NCBI GenBank assembly: GCA_937901695.1
Contig: CALDJN010000389.1
Coordinates: forward strand, 1 to 32,106
Length of the DNA: 32,106 bases
Reading direction: 5' to 3'
From: an uncultured Anaerocolumna sp.
GTDB taxonomy: Bacteria > Bacillota > Clostridia > Lachnospirales > Lachnospiraceae
Shown here piece by piece: positions 9,309 through 16,573 of this stretch. The translations under genes and the position numbers were made by a program. The notes beneath the pieces are model-generated. The model did not search any database and was not told where the DNA came from. It saw nothing but the letters and a program-made list of their open reading frames with translations. Numbering within the stretch: the first letter of the stretch is position 1; every line of letters begins with the position of its first letter.

Positions 9309-10130
9309 ATGGCTGCTGAAATTACATTAGAAGGAATTTTAAAAGAACTATATAATATATCCGGCTTTCGAATCAGTATCTACGATACCGAATTTAACGA
9401 GGTGATTGCCTATCCCAAAAACTTAAGTTGCTTTTGCAGTCTTGTTCAAAAGTCTTTGGAAGGAAAGCAAAAATGCGTACAAAATGACATCAATGCTTTT
9501 GAAAAAGTACAATCATTAAAAGATGTTTATATATACAAATGTCACTTTGGTTTGTGTGAAGCAGTTACCCCCCTTTATAGCTTTGGAACTTTAACTGGTT
9601 ACCTGATGATGGGCCAGTACTTAGACGATTATTCCGAATCCAAAAACAATTCCTTTTTTGCTGCATTGCCATATGTAGAAGATAAGAATGATTTATCGGA
9701 AGCCTTAAAACAAGTCCCTGTCAGTTCCAAAGAAACCATTCAATCAGTAATTACAATAATGAATGTTTGTGCTCAATATATTACTTTAAGCAATCGGCTA
9801 AATCTTCAAAAACAAGATTTGGCAATGGAGATAAAAAGATATCTTGACCTTAACTATAGCAAAAAAATCACCATTGATTTACTCTGCTCACACTTTTTCT
9901 GCTCAAAATCAACATTGCATACCCATTTTAAACTAAAGTTTAATCAAGGTATCAATCAATACTTAACAAAAATTCGTATTCAACATGCAGAAAATTATCT
10001 AAGAAATAGTAAGAAAACCATTGGGGAGATTACCTCATTATGTGGATTTTCCGACCAAAACTATTTTACGAAAGCATTTACAAAACATAAAAATATGTCT
10101 CCTACTGATTTTCGAAAAAGCTGCGAGTAA
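9309..10130 (+). CDS. AraC-family regulator with PocR-type sensor domain
   Basis: This is a transcription factor of about 273 residues. The N-terminal half matches the PocR ligand-sensing domain, with conserved cysteines in LSCFC, KCV and YKCHFGLCEAV (Cys42, 44, 57, 79 and 84 counting from the ATG at 9306). This domain is thought to bind small molecules, for example in propanediol regulators. The last ~95 residues are an AraC DNA-binding domain with two helix-turn-helices ('IDLLCSHFFCSKSTLHTHF' and 'GEITSLCGFSDQNYFTKAF'). Two adjacent ATGs (9306 and 9309) are possible. GAGGTGAT puts the second at better spacing. A -10-like TATAAT at 9217-9222 lacks a good -35. It is divergent from the DUF4003 gene. 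The ligand is unknown. Confidence 0.88.
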   Translation: MAAEITLEGILKELYNISGFRISIYDTEFNEVIAYPKNLSCFCSLVQKSLEGKQKCVQNDINAFEKVQSLKDVYIYKCHFGLCEAVTPLYSFGTLTGYLMMGQYLDDYSESKNNSFFAALPYVEDKNDLSEALKQVPVSSKETIQSVITIMNVCAQYITLSNRLNLQKQDLAMEIKRYLDLNYSKKITIDLLCSHFFCSKSTLHTHFKLKFNQGINQYLTKIRIQHAENYLRNSKKTIGEITSLCGFSDQNYFTKAFTKHKNMSPTDFRKSCE

Positions 10131-10169
10131 TGGGAGTAAGAAGATAGATTGTTGTTATATTATCTTATA

Positions 10170-10215
10170 TTTACCTTTGTAAACTTATATCAATCATATG
10201 TTTACTAAAGTAAAC
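10170..10215. promoter_or_regulatory. Double palindromic operator at the fic promoter
   Basis: A perfect palindrome GTTTACT-AA-AGTAAAC (10200-10215) overlaps the -35 box. A related half-perfect palindrome TTTAC-CTTT-GTAAA (10170-10183) lies upstream. Their centres are 31 bp apart, about three helical turns, as expected for cooperative binding of a dimeric helix-turn-helix protein. The next gene encodes a protein with an N-terminal HTH, so autoregulation is a reasonable inference. Confidence 0.7.
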
Positions 10216-10228
10216 ATTATGGTATAAT
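10201..10228 (+). promoter_or_regulatory. Promoter of the fic gene
   Basis: TTTACT (10201-10206), a 16-bp spacer and a perfect TATAAT (10223-10228) stand 24 bases before the ATG. The -35 box is inside the perfect palindrome. Confidence 0.7.
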
Positions 10229-10251
10229 AAGTAGCAAAGGAGGGTTTTGCT

Positions 10252-11193
10252 ATGAGTATAAAATATGGCGGATTATTTAATTTATTAAAAGATAAAGGAA
10301 TATCGAAAGTTCAGTTAAAAAATAAAATCGGACTTTCTTCTAAAACCCTGGCAAAGTTATCAAAAAATGAGTATGTGTCTATGAAAGTAATTGATGATAT
10401 TTGCAGAGAATTACACTGCCAACCCGGAGATATATTAAACTACGAAAGTGAAAAGCCTATGAGTAATATACTAAAACAGTTAAAAGAAGAAAAAGCCATG
10501 AAATTAAAAGGTGGACTATATCACCTTACTCAGATTAAAATGGCTTATAACACCAATCGTATAGAAGGAAGTAAGTTATCTGAAGACCAAACCCGCTATA
10601 TTTATGAAACAAATACCATAGCACTTGAGGAACAGGAAACTGCAAATATTGACGATATTATAGAAACTCTAAATCACTTCCAATGCTTTGACTTTATGAT
10701 TGATTGCGCAGAAGACCCTCTCTCTGAAACCATAATCAAGAAGTTCCATGAAATACTAAAGAATAATACCTCTGATAGCCGCAAAGACTGGTTTATGGCA
10801 GGTGAATATAAAAAGAAACCAAACATGATAGGAGACAGTAAAACAACACCTTCCTCTAAAGTCAGCACAGAAATGGCATATTTAATAAAAGAATATACCA
10901 GCAAATCAAATATCACCCTAAATGATATTATAGAATTTCATCATACATTTGAAACCATTCATCCTTTTCAGGATGGAAATGGACGCGTAGGAAGATTGAT
11001 TATGTTCAAAGAATGCTTAAACTATGGAATTCTCCCATTCATTATAGAAGAAGAACATAAATTATTCTATTATCGAGGGCTTAAAGAATATAAAAACGAA
11101 AAAGGCTATCTGACGGATACTTGTCTATCTGCCCAGGATAGATATGAGAAAATAGTTGATTATTTCATGAACCAAGAATCAGTGGGGATTTAA
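10252..11193 (+). CDS. Fic-domain protein with N-terminal helix-turn-helix
   Basis: This is a likely Fic AMP/NMP-transferase, which transfers a nucleotide monophosphate to a hydroxyl of a target protein. The 313 residues begin with a Cro/XRE-like HTH (~1-65, 'KVQLKNKIGLSSKTLAKL', 'CQPGDILNYE'). The Fic core carries HPFQDGNGRVGR (237-248), an intact HxFxxGNGRxxR motif with catalytic His237. TNRIEG (101-106) fits the [S/T]xxxE[G/N] inhibitory-helix motif (Glu105), so the enzyme is probably self-inhibited by an N-terminal helix (class II). AAAGGAGGG at 10236-10244 with 7-base spacing fixes the start. There is no separate FicA-type antitoxin gene beside it. The double operator over its promoter suggests autorepression. 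The target protein is unknown. Confidence 0.92.
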   Translation: MSIKYGGLFNLLKDKGISKVQLKNKIGLSSKTLAKLSKNEYVSMKVIDDICRELHCQPGDILNYESEKPMSNILKQLKEEKAMKLKGGLYHLTQIKMAYNTNRIEGSKLSEDQTRYIYETNTIALEEQETANIDDIIETLNHFQCFDFMIDCAEDPLSETIIKKFHEILKNNTSDSRKDWFMAGEYKKKPNMIGDSKTTPSSKVSTEMAYLIKEYTSKSNITLNDIIEFHHTFETIHPFQDGNGRVGRLIMFKECLNYGILPFIIEEEHKLFYYRGLKEYKNEKGYLTDTCLSAQDRYEKIVDYFMNQESVGI

Positions 11194-11210
11194 TTTACTC
11201 TTATAGATAT

Positions 11211-11246
11211 AAAAAACCCCAAAAGTGAAATAGCATTTCGGAGTTT
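11211..11246 (-). terminator. Intrinsic terminator on the minus strand, downstream of galE
   Basis: On the minus strand AAACTCC and GGGGTTT (11240-11246 / 11214-11220) enclose an inner GAAAT/ATTTC hairpin and are followed by a run of six T (11211-11216). It could end galE transcription after crossing the fold-back element, and may also act weakly for fic on the plus strand. Confidence 0.65.
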
Positions 11247-11322
11247 AACTTATTTACAATTTCATTTCTATCTATTTTATTTGTCCATAAAACCATTATG
11301 TAAGTTAATTAATGAATAAACA

Positions 11323-11599
11323 GCTTTGCCCCCATAAACTTAAATTGACCTTCGAGGGTGTGGGACGCTATATGTTTCATGTGACTTTGGGAGAATTCCC
11401 AATGGTTCTTATACCATAGAAATCGCGCCAATCAGTGAAAATGGGGCTGTCTGAGGTGGCAACGCCACCGAGTTCTCCATTTTCACTGATGTTATAAGCG
11501 ATTCCTATGGTATTAGAACCATGGAATTCTCCAAGTGGAACATGAAACATATAGCGTCCCATACCCTTGAAGGTCTCTAAAAATTACATCGGGCAAAGC
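11323..11599. mobile_element. 277-bp fold-back (long inverted repeat) element, MITE-like
   Basis: The whole segment is one long imperfect palindrome centred near 11461. The outermost arms are GCTTTGCCC (11323-11331) and GGGCAAAGC (11591-11599). The stretch 11347-11382 pairs with 11539-11574 with only two differences in 36 positions. The tip is GGTGGC-AAC-GCCACC (11455-11469). No transposase is encoded. A 61-codon frame on the minus strand inside it only reflects the palindrome. It lies between the convergent fic and galE genes. A 15-base end motif is shared with the right edge of the window (32050-32064). Confidence 0.75.
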
Positions 11600-11622
11600 G
11601 TCCTTAGCGTCCTTAGCGTCCT
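11598..11622. repeat. 9-bp tandem repeat GCGTCCTTA, 2.8 copies
   Basis: GCGTCCTTA repeats at 11598-11606, 11607-11615 and partly at 11616-11622, joined to the right end of the fold-back element, just before the galE stop codon. Confidence 0.75.
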
Positions 11623-11635
11623 ATATATTATTTAA

Positions 11636-12649
11636 TTACTGTCTATACCCATCCGGATTATGACTCTGCCAATTCCATGCGTCCTGGCACATCTTTTCAA
11701 TGTCGTATTTTGCCTCCCAGCCTAATTCCCTCTTTGCTTTCTCAGGATTGGAATAACATGCTGCTACATCTCCTGGACGACGGTCAACAATTTGATAAGG
11801 AAGCTCTTTTCCACATGCCTTTTCAAAAGCATGAATCATCTCTAATACAGAATAACCTCTACCAGTTCCTAAATTATAAATGTATACACCAGGATTACCA
11901 GCCTTTTTCTCAATCGCTTTTAGATGGCCAAGGCTTAAATCAACTACATGGATATAATCTCTTACACCAGTACCATCAATAGTAGGATAATCATTACCAT
12001 ATACACTTACTTGCTTTAATTTACCTGTAGCAACTTGTGCAATGTAAGGCAGAAGATTATTAGGGATTCCGCTTGGATCTTCTCCAATACGTCCGCTTTC
12101 ATGGGCTCCAATTGGATTAAAGTAACGAAGAATTACAATGGAGAATCTGGAGTCAGACACATATAAGTCTTGTAAAATCTGTTCAATCATTAACTTAGTA
12201 GTTCCATATGGATTGGTTGTAGATAGCGGGAAATCTTCTGTAATAGGTAATTTCTCAGGTGTTCCATAAACCGTCGCAGATGAGGAAAATACAAGATTAA
12301 ACACTTCATGCTTTTGCATACAATCAAGTAAATTGAAAGTACCTGTTAGATTATTATGGTAATATCTTAAAGGAATATGGACAGATTCTCCAACAGCTTT
12401 TAAACCTGCAAAATGTATTACTGCATCCACCTTATTTTTATCAAATATCTCATCCAATGCACTATAATCTAATAAATCCACCTGATAAAATAATATACTT
12501 TTTCCTGTTAATTCTTCTACACGCTTGAGAGATTCTTCGCTGGAATTGGATAAATTATCAACAACAATAACATCATGTCCTGCATTTAATAGCTCCAGGC
12601 AAGTATGGCTTCCAATAAAACCTGCTCCGCCAGTTACCAATATATTCAT
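11636..12649 (-). CDS. galE: UDP-glucose 4-epimerase
   Basis: GalE interconverts UDP-glucose and UDP-galactose (in some enzymes also the N-acetyl forms) with bound NAD. The 337 residues are the normal length. The Rossmann motif GGAGFIG (7-13), HFAGLKAVGES (79-89), FSSSATVYG (121-129, catalytic Ser124) and the YxxxK pair in NPYGTTK (Tyr148, Lys152) are all present, as is the C-terminal 'GRRPGDVA'-like RRPGDVAACY. AGGTG lies 6 bases before the ATG. It is downstream of a sugar kinase and a nucleotidyltransferase on the same strand, but two repeat elements fill the 432-bp gap, so it may have its own promoter. The context suggests galactose or amino-sugar salvage. Confidence 0.97.
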   Translation of the reverse strand: MNILVTGGAGFIGSHTCLELLNAGHDVIVVDNLSNSSEESLKRVEELTGKSILFYQVDLLDYSALDEIFDKNKVDAVIHFAGLKAVGESVHIPLRYYHNNLTGTFNLLDCMQKHEVFNLVFSSSATVYGTPEKLPITEDFPLSTTNPYGTTKLMIEQILQDLYVSDSRFSIVILRYFNPIGAHESGRIGEDPSGIPNNLLPYIAQVATGKLKQVSVYGNDYPTIDGTGVRDYIHVVDLSLGHLKAIEKKAGNPGVYIYNLGTGRGYSVLEMIHAFEKACGKELPYQIVDRRPGDVAACYSNPEKAKRELGWEAKYDIEKMCQDAWNWQSHNPDGYRQ

Positions 12650-12716
12650 AACAACACCTATACCTTTCCTTTTAATTTTGCCTCACAGGGCTTTTTAAAC
12701 AATAGGTTCATATTTT

Positions 12717-12780
12717 GATTTGCGTATCAAAACTCTAGCATAGTTTATTGAATGAGTATAAGAGTTTTGACACGCAAATC
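12717..12780. repeat. 64-bp palindromic repeat, copy 2
   Basis: GATTTGCGT (12717-12725) plus TCAAAACTC (12727-12735) pair with GAGTTTTGA (12762-12770) plus ACGCAAATC (12772-12780). The 19-bp stem has a single A/C mismatch and a 26-base loop. Arms and loop match the element at 1930-1992. It is upstream of galE and would be in or near its promoter region. Confidence 0.85.
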
Positions 12781-12860
12781 TATATTAAAATGAAATATTT
12801 TCTATATATTCATTCTAATATAGTATACTATATTGTTCTATTTATTTCCATTGTTTTTTT

Positions 12861-13059
12861 AGGGGCTGTTACAAAATGAAAAATGTCATTCTGAGAACCT
12901 TAGTTTGAAGAATCCCACGTTAAACTATCATTCTGAGAACCTTAGTTCGAAGAATCTCACGTTAAACTGTCATTCTGAGAACCTTAGTTCGAAGAATCTC
13001 ACATTAAAATGGGATTCTTCGCCACCTGGGCTCAGAATGACAGTTTTGCGACAACCCCT
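12861..13059. mobile_element. GTCATTCTGAG-family MITE-like element 1, with three 42-bp direct repeats
   Basis: Imperfect terminal inverted repeats, AGGGGCTGTTACAAAA at the left and TTTTGCGACAACCCCT at the right, bound the element. Inside, three 42-bp units start at 12886, 12928 and 12970, each with TCATTCTGAGAACCTTAG and GAAGAATC. They are followed by the opposite arm GGATTCTTCG ... CTCAGAATGACA (13012-13042). T-runs flank both ends. There is no coding capacity. It lies between the sugar kinase stop and galE. Confidence 0.8.
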
Positions 13060-13081
13060 TTTTTAAATAAATCTCTTTTAA

Positions 13082-14203
13082 TTATTTGCAATGGCTTCTT
13101 ACTATCTCATTCATCATATCCATCTTTTCTTCCATATCAGCAACCAATTTAAATTGAGTTCTTGCACGGTCCAAATTATGATGTTCCCTGTGAATTTTAA
13201 AATAAGTATCTCCTTCAAGGTAATCAGTAAGGAATCGTATACCACACTCTAAAGTTAAAAGTTTTGCAGAAAAAGCAAGTAATTCATATTCTTTCTTTGT
13301 TAATGTTTCCCCTGCCTCACTTAGGAAACCATCTGTATATTCTTCAAATAAATTAATATCCATATAAACTTTAGATAAATCTGTTTCATCTTCTGCTGCA
13401 GAGCTTGCACCAAAACGGATACTGTCACCAAAGTCATAGAAAACAGAACCGGGCATTACTGTATCAAGGTCTATAACGCAGATACCTTCATTGGTTTCAT
13501 TATCCATCATAATATTATTTAGCTTTGTATCATTATGGGTTACACGTAAAGGAATCTCTTTCTTTTCAATTAAGTCCACTACAATACTACAGTCATCTTT
13601 TCTGGATTTAACAAATTCAATTTCTTTCAGAACGTCTTTTACTCTTCCCATCTTATCTTCTGCCACTGCAATCTCAAAGTTTTTATAACGGTTTGCAGTA
13701 TTATGGAATTTTTCAATGGTTTCTGATAAAGTCTCTGCCGGATAGTCAGATAATAGCTTCTGAAATCTGCCAAATGCTTTAGCAGAATTATAGAAAAGCC
13801 CTGGTTTTTCGGCAGACTGGTAACAAGTTGCATCTTCAATAAATAGATAAGCTCTCCAACATTCCTTATCCGTATCCTCATAGAATAACTTTCCGTCTTT
13901 AGTTTTTACAATGGTCAGCGTTTCCCTTTCTGGATTACCACCGGCTTCTATAATTTTTTTACGTAAATGATTGGTTACACCTTCAATATTTTTCATTAAT
14001 GCTAAAGGATCTTTTAAAATGCTTGTATTAATACGTTGCAAAACATAGCGAATTGGAGGTTCCGTCTCTCTTCTAAAATATACTGCATAGGTTGAATTAA
14101 TATGACCCTGTCCAAGTGGCTCAATGTAAATAAACTCACCTGCAAAGTCAAATTTGTCCACAATTTCTGCTGTTATTTTAGCCTTCATTGTTCTGTTTTC
14201 CAT
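13082..14203 (-). CDS. Probable N-acetylhexosamine 1-kinase (NahK-like, APH fold)
   Basis: This is a 373-residue kinase of the aminoglycoside-phosphotransferase fold. A glycine-rich loop LGQGHINST (30-38) is followed by the Brenner motif HNDTKLNN (223-230, catalytic Asp225) and IDLDTVMPGSVFYDFGD (244-260), which supplies the metal-binding aspartate. The sequence resembles NahK/LnpB, which phosphorylates GlcNAc or GalNAc at C1 in lacto-N-biose/galacto-N-biose salvage. The neighbours support this: a sugar-1-phosphate nucleotidyltransferase 51 bp upstream and galE downstream. The longest frame starts 13 codons earlier inside a GGTGCC/GGCACC palindrome. AAAGGA with 7-base spacing favours the ATG at 14201-14203. 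The exact sugar is not readable from sequence; a homoserine- or choline-kinase-like role is less likely. Confidence 0.8.
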   Translation of the reverse strand: MENRTMKAKITAEIVDKFDFAGEFIYIEPLGQGHINSTYAVYFRRETEPPIRYVLQRINTSILKDPLALMKNIEGVTNHLRKKIIEAGGNPERETLTIVKTKDGKLFYEDTDKECWRAYLFIEDATCYQSAEKPGLFYNSAKAFGRFQKLLSDYPAETLSETIEKFHNTANRYKNFEIAVAEDKMGRVKDVLKEIEFVKSRKDDCSIVVDLIEKKEIPLRVTHNDTKLNNIMMDNETNEGICVIDLDTVMPGSVFYDFGDSIRFGASSAAEDETDLSKVYMDINLFEEYTDGFLSEAGETLTKKEYELLAFSAKLLTLECGIRFLTDYLEGDTYFKIHREHHNLDRARTQFKLVADMEEKMDMMNEIVRSHCK

Positions 14204-14226
14204 ATCATATTCCTTTCTTTTGGTTT

Positions 14227-14241
14227 TGGTGCCTGGCACCA
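14227..14241. repeat. Perfect short palindrome TGGTGCCTGGCACCA
   Basis: TGGTGCC-T-GGCACCA is a 7-bp stem around one base, lying in the 51-bp gap between the nucleotidyltransferase stop and the kinase start. It could form a small intercistronic hairpin. Similar GGTGCC/GGCACC palindromes occur in many genomes; role unknown. Confidence 0.6.
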
Positions 14242-14254
14242 TTTATTCCATTTA

Positions 14255-15181
14255 TTAATTCCACAAATTTTCCGGGTAGACACCATTTTCAATTTGTTTA
14301 CTGATAAATTTCACGATTTCTTCTTTATCCTCATGATAAGTTACGCCATACCATTTTGCAGTTGTATGAAGTACTTTAACATCACATTTCCCGTTATCAA
14401 TTAAATTTTGTACGACAGATGGTAAAAAGAATTCCGCTTTACTTAAAGTGCTTACATCTTGTTTAAAGAAATCCTTCATCTGTTTTTCTATTTCTACAAA
14501 AATATCCGGTGTAAAGCCCCAGCAGTTCATAGATACGGTGCTGTCAGAATCTATTGTCGTCCAGCCATCACCTTCCTCATAAAATTGAACTTTTCCGCCA
14601 TTGTATTGTATCTTAGTTCTTTCTATTACATTCTTAAGGTAATTGTTTTCATCAGTTGTACATACACCTCTGGCAACATGGCCATTTTCTGTTAAAGTAT
14701 TCTTTAAGATAAAACCAGCCATTGCAAAATGATATTTATTGCCGGCTTCTCCCTTTTCTTTTAGGAAGTCAGCTAACTGTATAAAAGAATCTCTTCCATA
14801 GAAATCATCTGCATTAATAACAGCAAAGTTTTCATTTACCAAATCCTTGCAGCTATAAACAGCATGTGCAGTTCCCCATGGTTTCGTTCTTCCTTCTGGT
14901 GTAACTGTTCCTTCTGGAATTGTATCTATTTTTTGAAATGCATATTTAACATCTACTAATTTCTCAACACGTTTACCTACAGTGTCGCGAAATACATCAT
15001 AGTTCTCTTCTTTTATAATAAATACAACCTTATTAAAACCTGCTTTAATAGCATCATAAATGGAATAATCAATAATGAATTCACCATGTTTACCAACAGG
15101 ATCAATTTGTTTTAAGCCGCCATATCTGCTTCCCATTCCTGCTGCCATAATCACTAACGTTAAATTATTTGTTTTACTCAT
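14255..15181 (-). CDS. Sugar-1-phosphate nucleotidyltransferase family protein
   Basis: This is a 308-residue nucleotidyltransferase of the GT-A-like NTP-transferase fold, expected to join a sugar-1-phosphate to UTP (or another NTP) with release of pyrophosphate. AAGMGSRYGGLKQ (14-26 region) is the nucleotide-binding G-rich loop with its Arg and Lys. GTAHA (103-107) and NADDFYG (123-129) are the base- and metal-binding motifs. There is no C-terminal left-handed beta-helix, unlike GlmU or GlgC. AGGAGG is 5 bases before the ATG. It is the first gene of a run with the NahK-like kinase. In the lacto-N-biose pathway this position is held by the uridylyltransferase (LnpC), so it may make UDP-HexNAc or UDP-Gal for GalE. 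The substrate is inferred, not proven. Confidence 0.82.
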   Translation of the reverse strand: MSKTNNLTLVIMAAGMGSRYGGLKQIDPVGKHGEFIIDYSIYDAIKAGFNKVVFIIKEENYDVFRDTVGKRVEKLVDVKYAFQKIDTIPEGTVTPEGRTKPWGTAHAVYSCKDLVNENFAVINADDFYGRDSFIQLADFLKEKGEAGNKYHFAMAGFILKNTLTENGHVARGVCTTDENNYLKNVIERTKIQYNGGKVQFYEEGDGWTTIDSDSTVSMNCWGFTPDIFVEIEKQMKDFFKQDVSTLSKAEFFLPSVVQNLIDNGKCDVKVLHTTAKWYGVTYHEDKEEIVKFISKQIENGVYPENLWN

Positions 15182-15490
15182 AGTATCCTCCTTCTAAATG
15201 TACAATAACTAGGCTTATCTATGTGTTCGTCTATATTTTAAGTATTTCTCTTATATACTATTTTATTTAATAAGAAGAAAAATTGCTATGAAATATAGTA
15301 TGATTATTAGTAAATTTGTTTGATGTTATATTATTTTACGGTTTTAATTGATTTCACTAACATCTTTTCTTACTTCCTATCATACATGGCAAATGGCAAT
15401 AAAAAGCCAAGGATAGGTATTGAAATACAAATTCTTGGCTTGTTTAGCTTATTCTTTTTAATTGACCTTCAAGATTAATGTCAGCACTTG
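15182..15490. other. Intergenic region before the nucleotidyltransferase gene
   Basis: AT-rich and non-coding. It holds the terminator at 15401-15441 and, nearer the nucleotidyltransferase gene, several AT-rich candidate -10 boxes without a convincing -35. The promoter of the nucleotidyltransferase-kinase pair should be in 15182-15360 but I cannot place it. Confidence 0.4.
15401..15441 (-). terminator. Intrinsic terminator of the transglutaminase-like gene
   Basis: On the minus strand AAGCCAAGAAT and ATCCTTGGCTT (15431-15441 / 15404-15414; one G-U pair) form an 11-bp stem, followed by TTTTT. The loop itself contains GTATT/AATAC. It lies 50 bases past the stop at 15491. Confidence 0.8.
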
Positions 15491-16354
15491 TTACTTTTTA
15501 TAACTTTCTTTACTCATAACATATTCCTTATTAAATTCCTCTATTTGAAACTCCTCATCCCTTACATGACCCGGAAAATCTTTCTCTGCCTTTAAGAAAA
15601 AATCATATGTCAATATATCTTCTCCATTCCAAGTCAGAGGATCATCCCAGGTACTATCAAAATTATACCATTTACCATCTAAATATACGATATTCCATCC
15701 ATGAGCTTCCCCATTTCCGGTTCCCGTTATAACTCTGCAGGGAATTCCTGCTTCGGTAAGCATTTTATAAGCCAAGGTCATGTAACCCTGACAGGTAGAG
15801 GTTTTTTCAAATAAGTTATCATAAGCAGAATATTTTTTCATATTAGTATCATAAGATGCATTTTCTACAATAAAATCATGTATTTTCTTTATCTTATCAT
15901 AATCACTAAGTTTTTCTATATTCCACTTATTAAAAAGTTTCTTAATCTTATCATCTACTTTTTTAGTTTCATCAGCAGTTTCATTATATTTAAACTGATA
16001 AGTAACAGTTAGAATTTTCCCCAACCCGCTAACTTGGGCATATATGCTTTCTACCTTATACTTAAGATAATCATAGTCACTGGAGGTTTTTTGGTCATCT
16101 ATAGAATAGGCCAAGTTTATAGCCTCCTCTGTAAACCAATCTATACTATCGAATTCGCCAATATACTGAATTACAAATTCTTCTTTTCCCTCTAACAGTG
16201 CCTGTCGAATCTCACTAATAAAGTCTTCTTCATGGGTTCTTTCTGTTGTCACCACATCATATACCCATTCAATTACTTTATATCTATCTTCAAGTTTATA
16301 TATTAATATAGCTAATAAAGCTATGGTGATAACGGTTTTTATAAATTTTTTCAC
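15491..16354 (-). CDS. Membrane-anchored transglutaminase-like protein
   Basis: This is a 287-residue protein with one N-terminal membrane segment (about residues 5-20) and a transglutaminase-like papain-fold domain, expected outside the membrane. The putative triad is visible: Cys in TSTCQGYM (188 in this numbering), His in GEAHGWNIV (218) and Asp in WYNFDSTWDDP (233). Such bacterial domains are usually proteases or amidases rather than true crosslinkers. The frame opens at an ATG six codons upstream that lacks a ribosome binding site. AGGGGAG (16361-16367) is 6 bases before a GTG at 16352-16354, giving MKKFIKTVITIALL, a better signal-anchor start. A perfect -10 TATAAT is at 16396-16401 on the minus strand, with a poor -35. 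The gene is followed by its own terminator. Substrate unknown. Confidence 0.82.
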   Translation of the reverse strand: MKKFIKTVITIALLAILIYKLEDRYKVIEWVYDVVTTERTHEEDFISEIRQALLEGKEEFVIQYIGEFDSIDWFTEEAINLAYSIDDQKTSSDYDYLKYKVESIYAQVSGLGKILTVTYQFKYNETADETKKVDDKIKKLFNKWNIEKLSDYDKIKKIHDFIVENASYDTNMKKYSAYDNLFEKTSTCQGYMTLAYKMLTEAGIPCRVITGTGNGEAHGWNIVYLDGKWYNFDSTWDDPLTWNGEDILTYDFFLKAEKDFPGHVRDEEFQIEEFNKEYVMSKESYKK

Positions 16355-16506
16355 AAAAGGCTCCCCTATCATTTTTATATAAATATCTGGCTTTCATTAT
16401 ATCTTATTTTTGATTCAATAACCATAAGAAAATAAAGTTATAGTTACAGTTCCGCCTGCGGGATGCCATATCTGAACTGTGGCAGATAATAAGTAAACTA
16501 CAAAAT

Positions 16507-16541
16507 AAAAGGAAGAATTACTTTACAGCATTCTTCCTTTT
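16507..16541. terminator. Hairpin terminator between spoVG and the transglutaminase-like gene
   Basis: AAAAGGAAGAAT (16507-16518) and ATTCTTCCTTTT (16530-16541) form a perfect 12-bp stem with an 11-base loop. On the minus strand it is followed by TTTTATTTTG, fitting a terminator for spoVG, now about 430 bases from the spoVG stop because a repeat element lies between them. Confidence 0.65.
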
Positions 16542-16573
16542 ACATATTATTGTTTAGAATAGCAGATACCATT

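Noticed and set aside
11377..11562. 61-codon minus-strand open frame
   Set aside because: It lies wholly inside the fold-back palindrome and its composition follows from the inverted repeat; no ribosome binding site.
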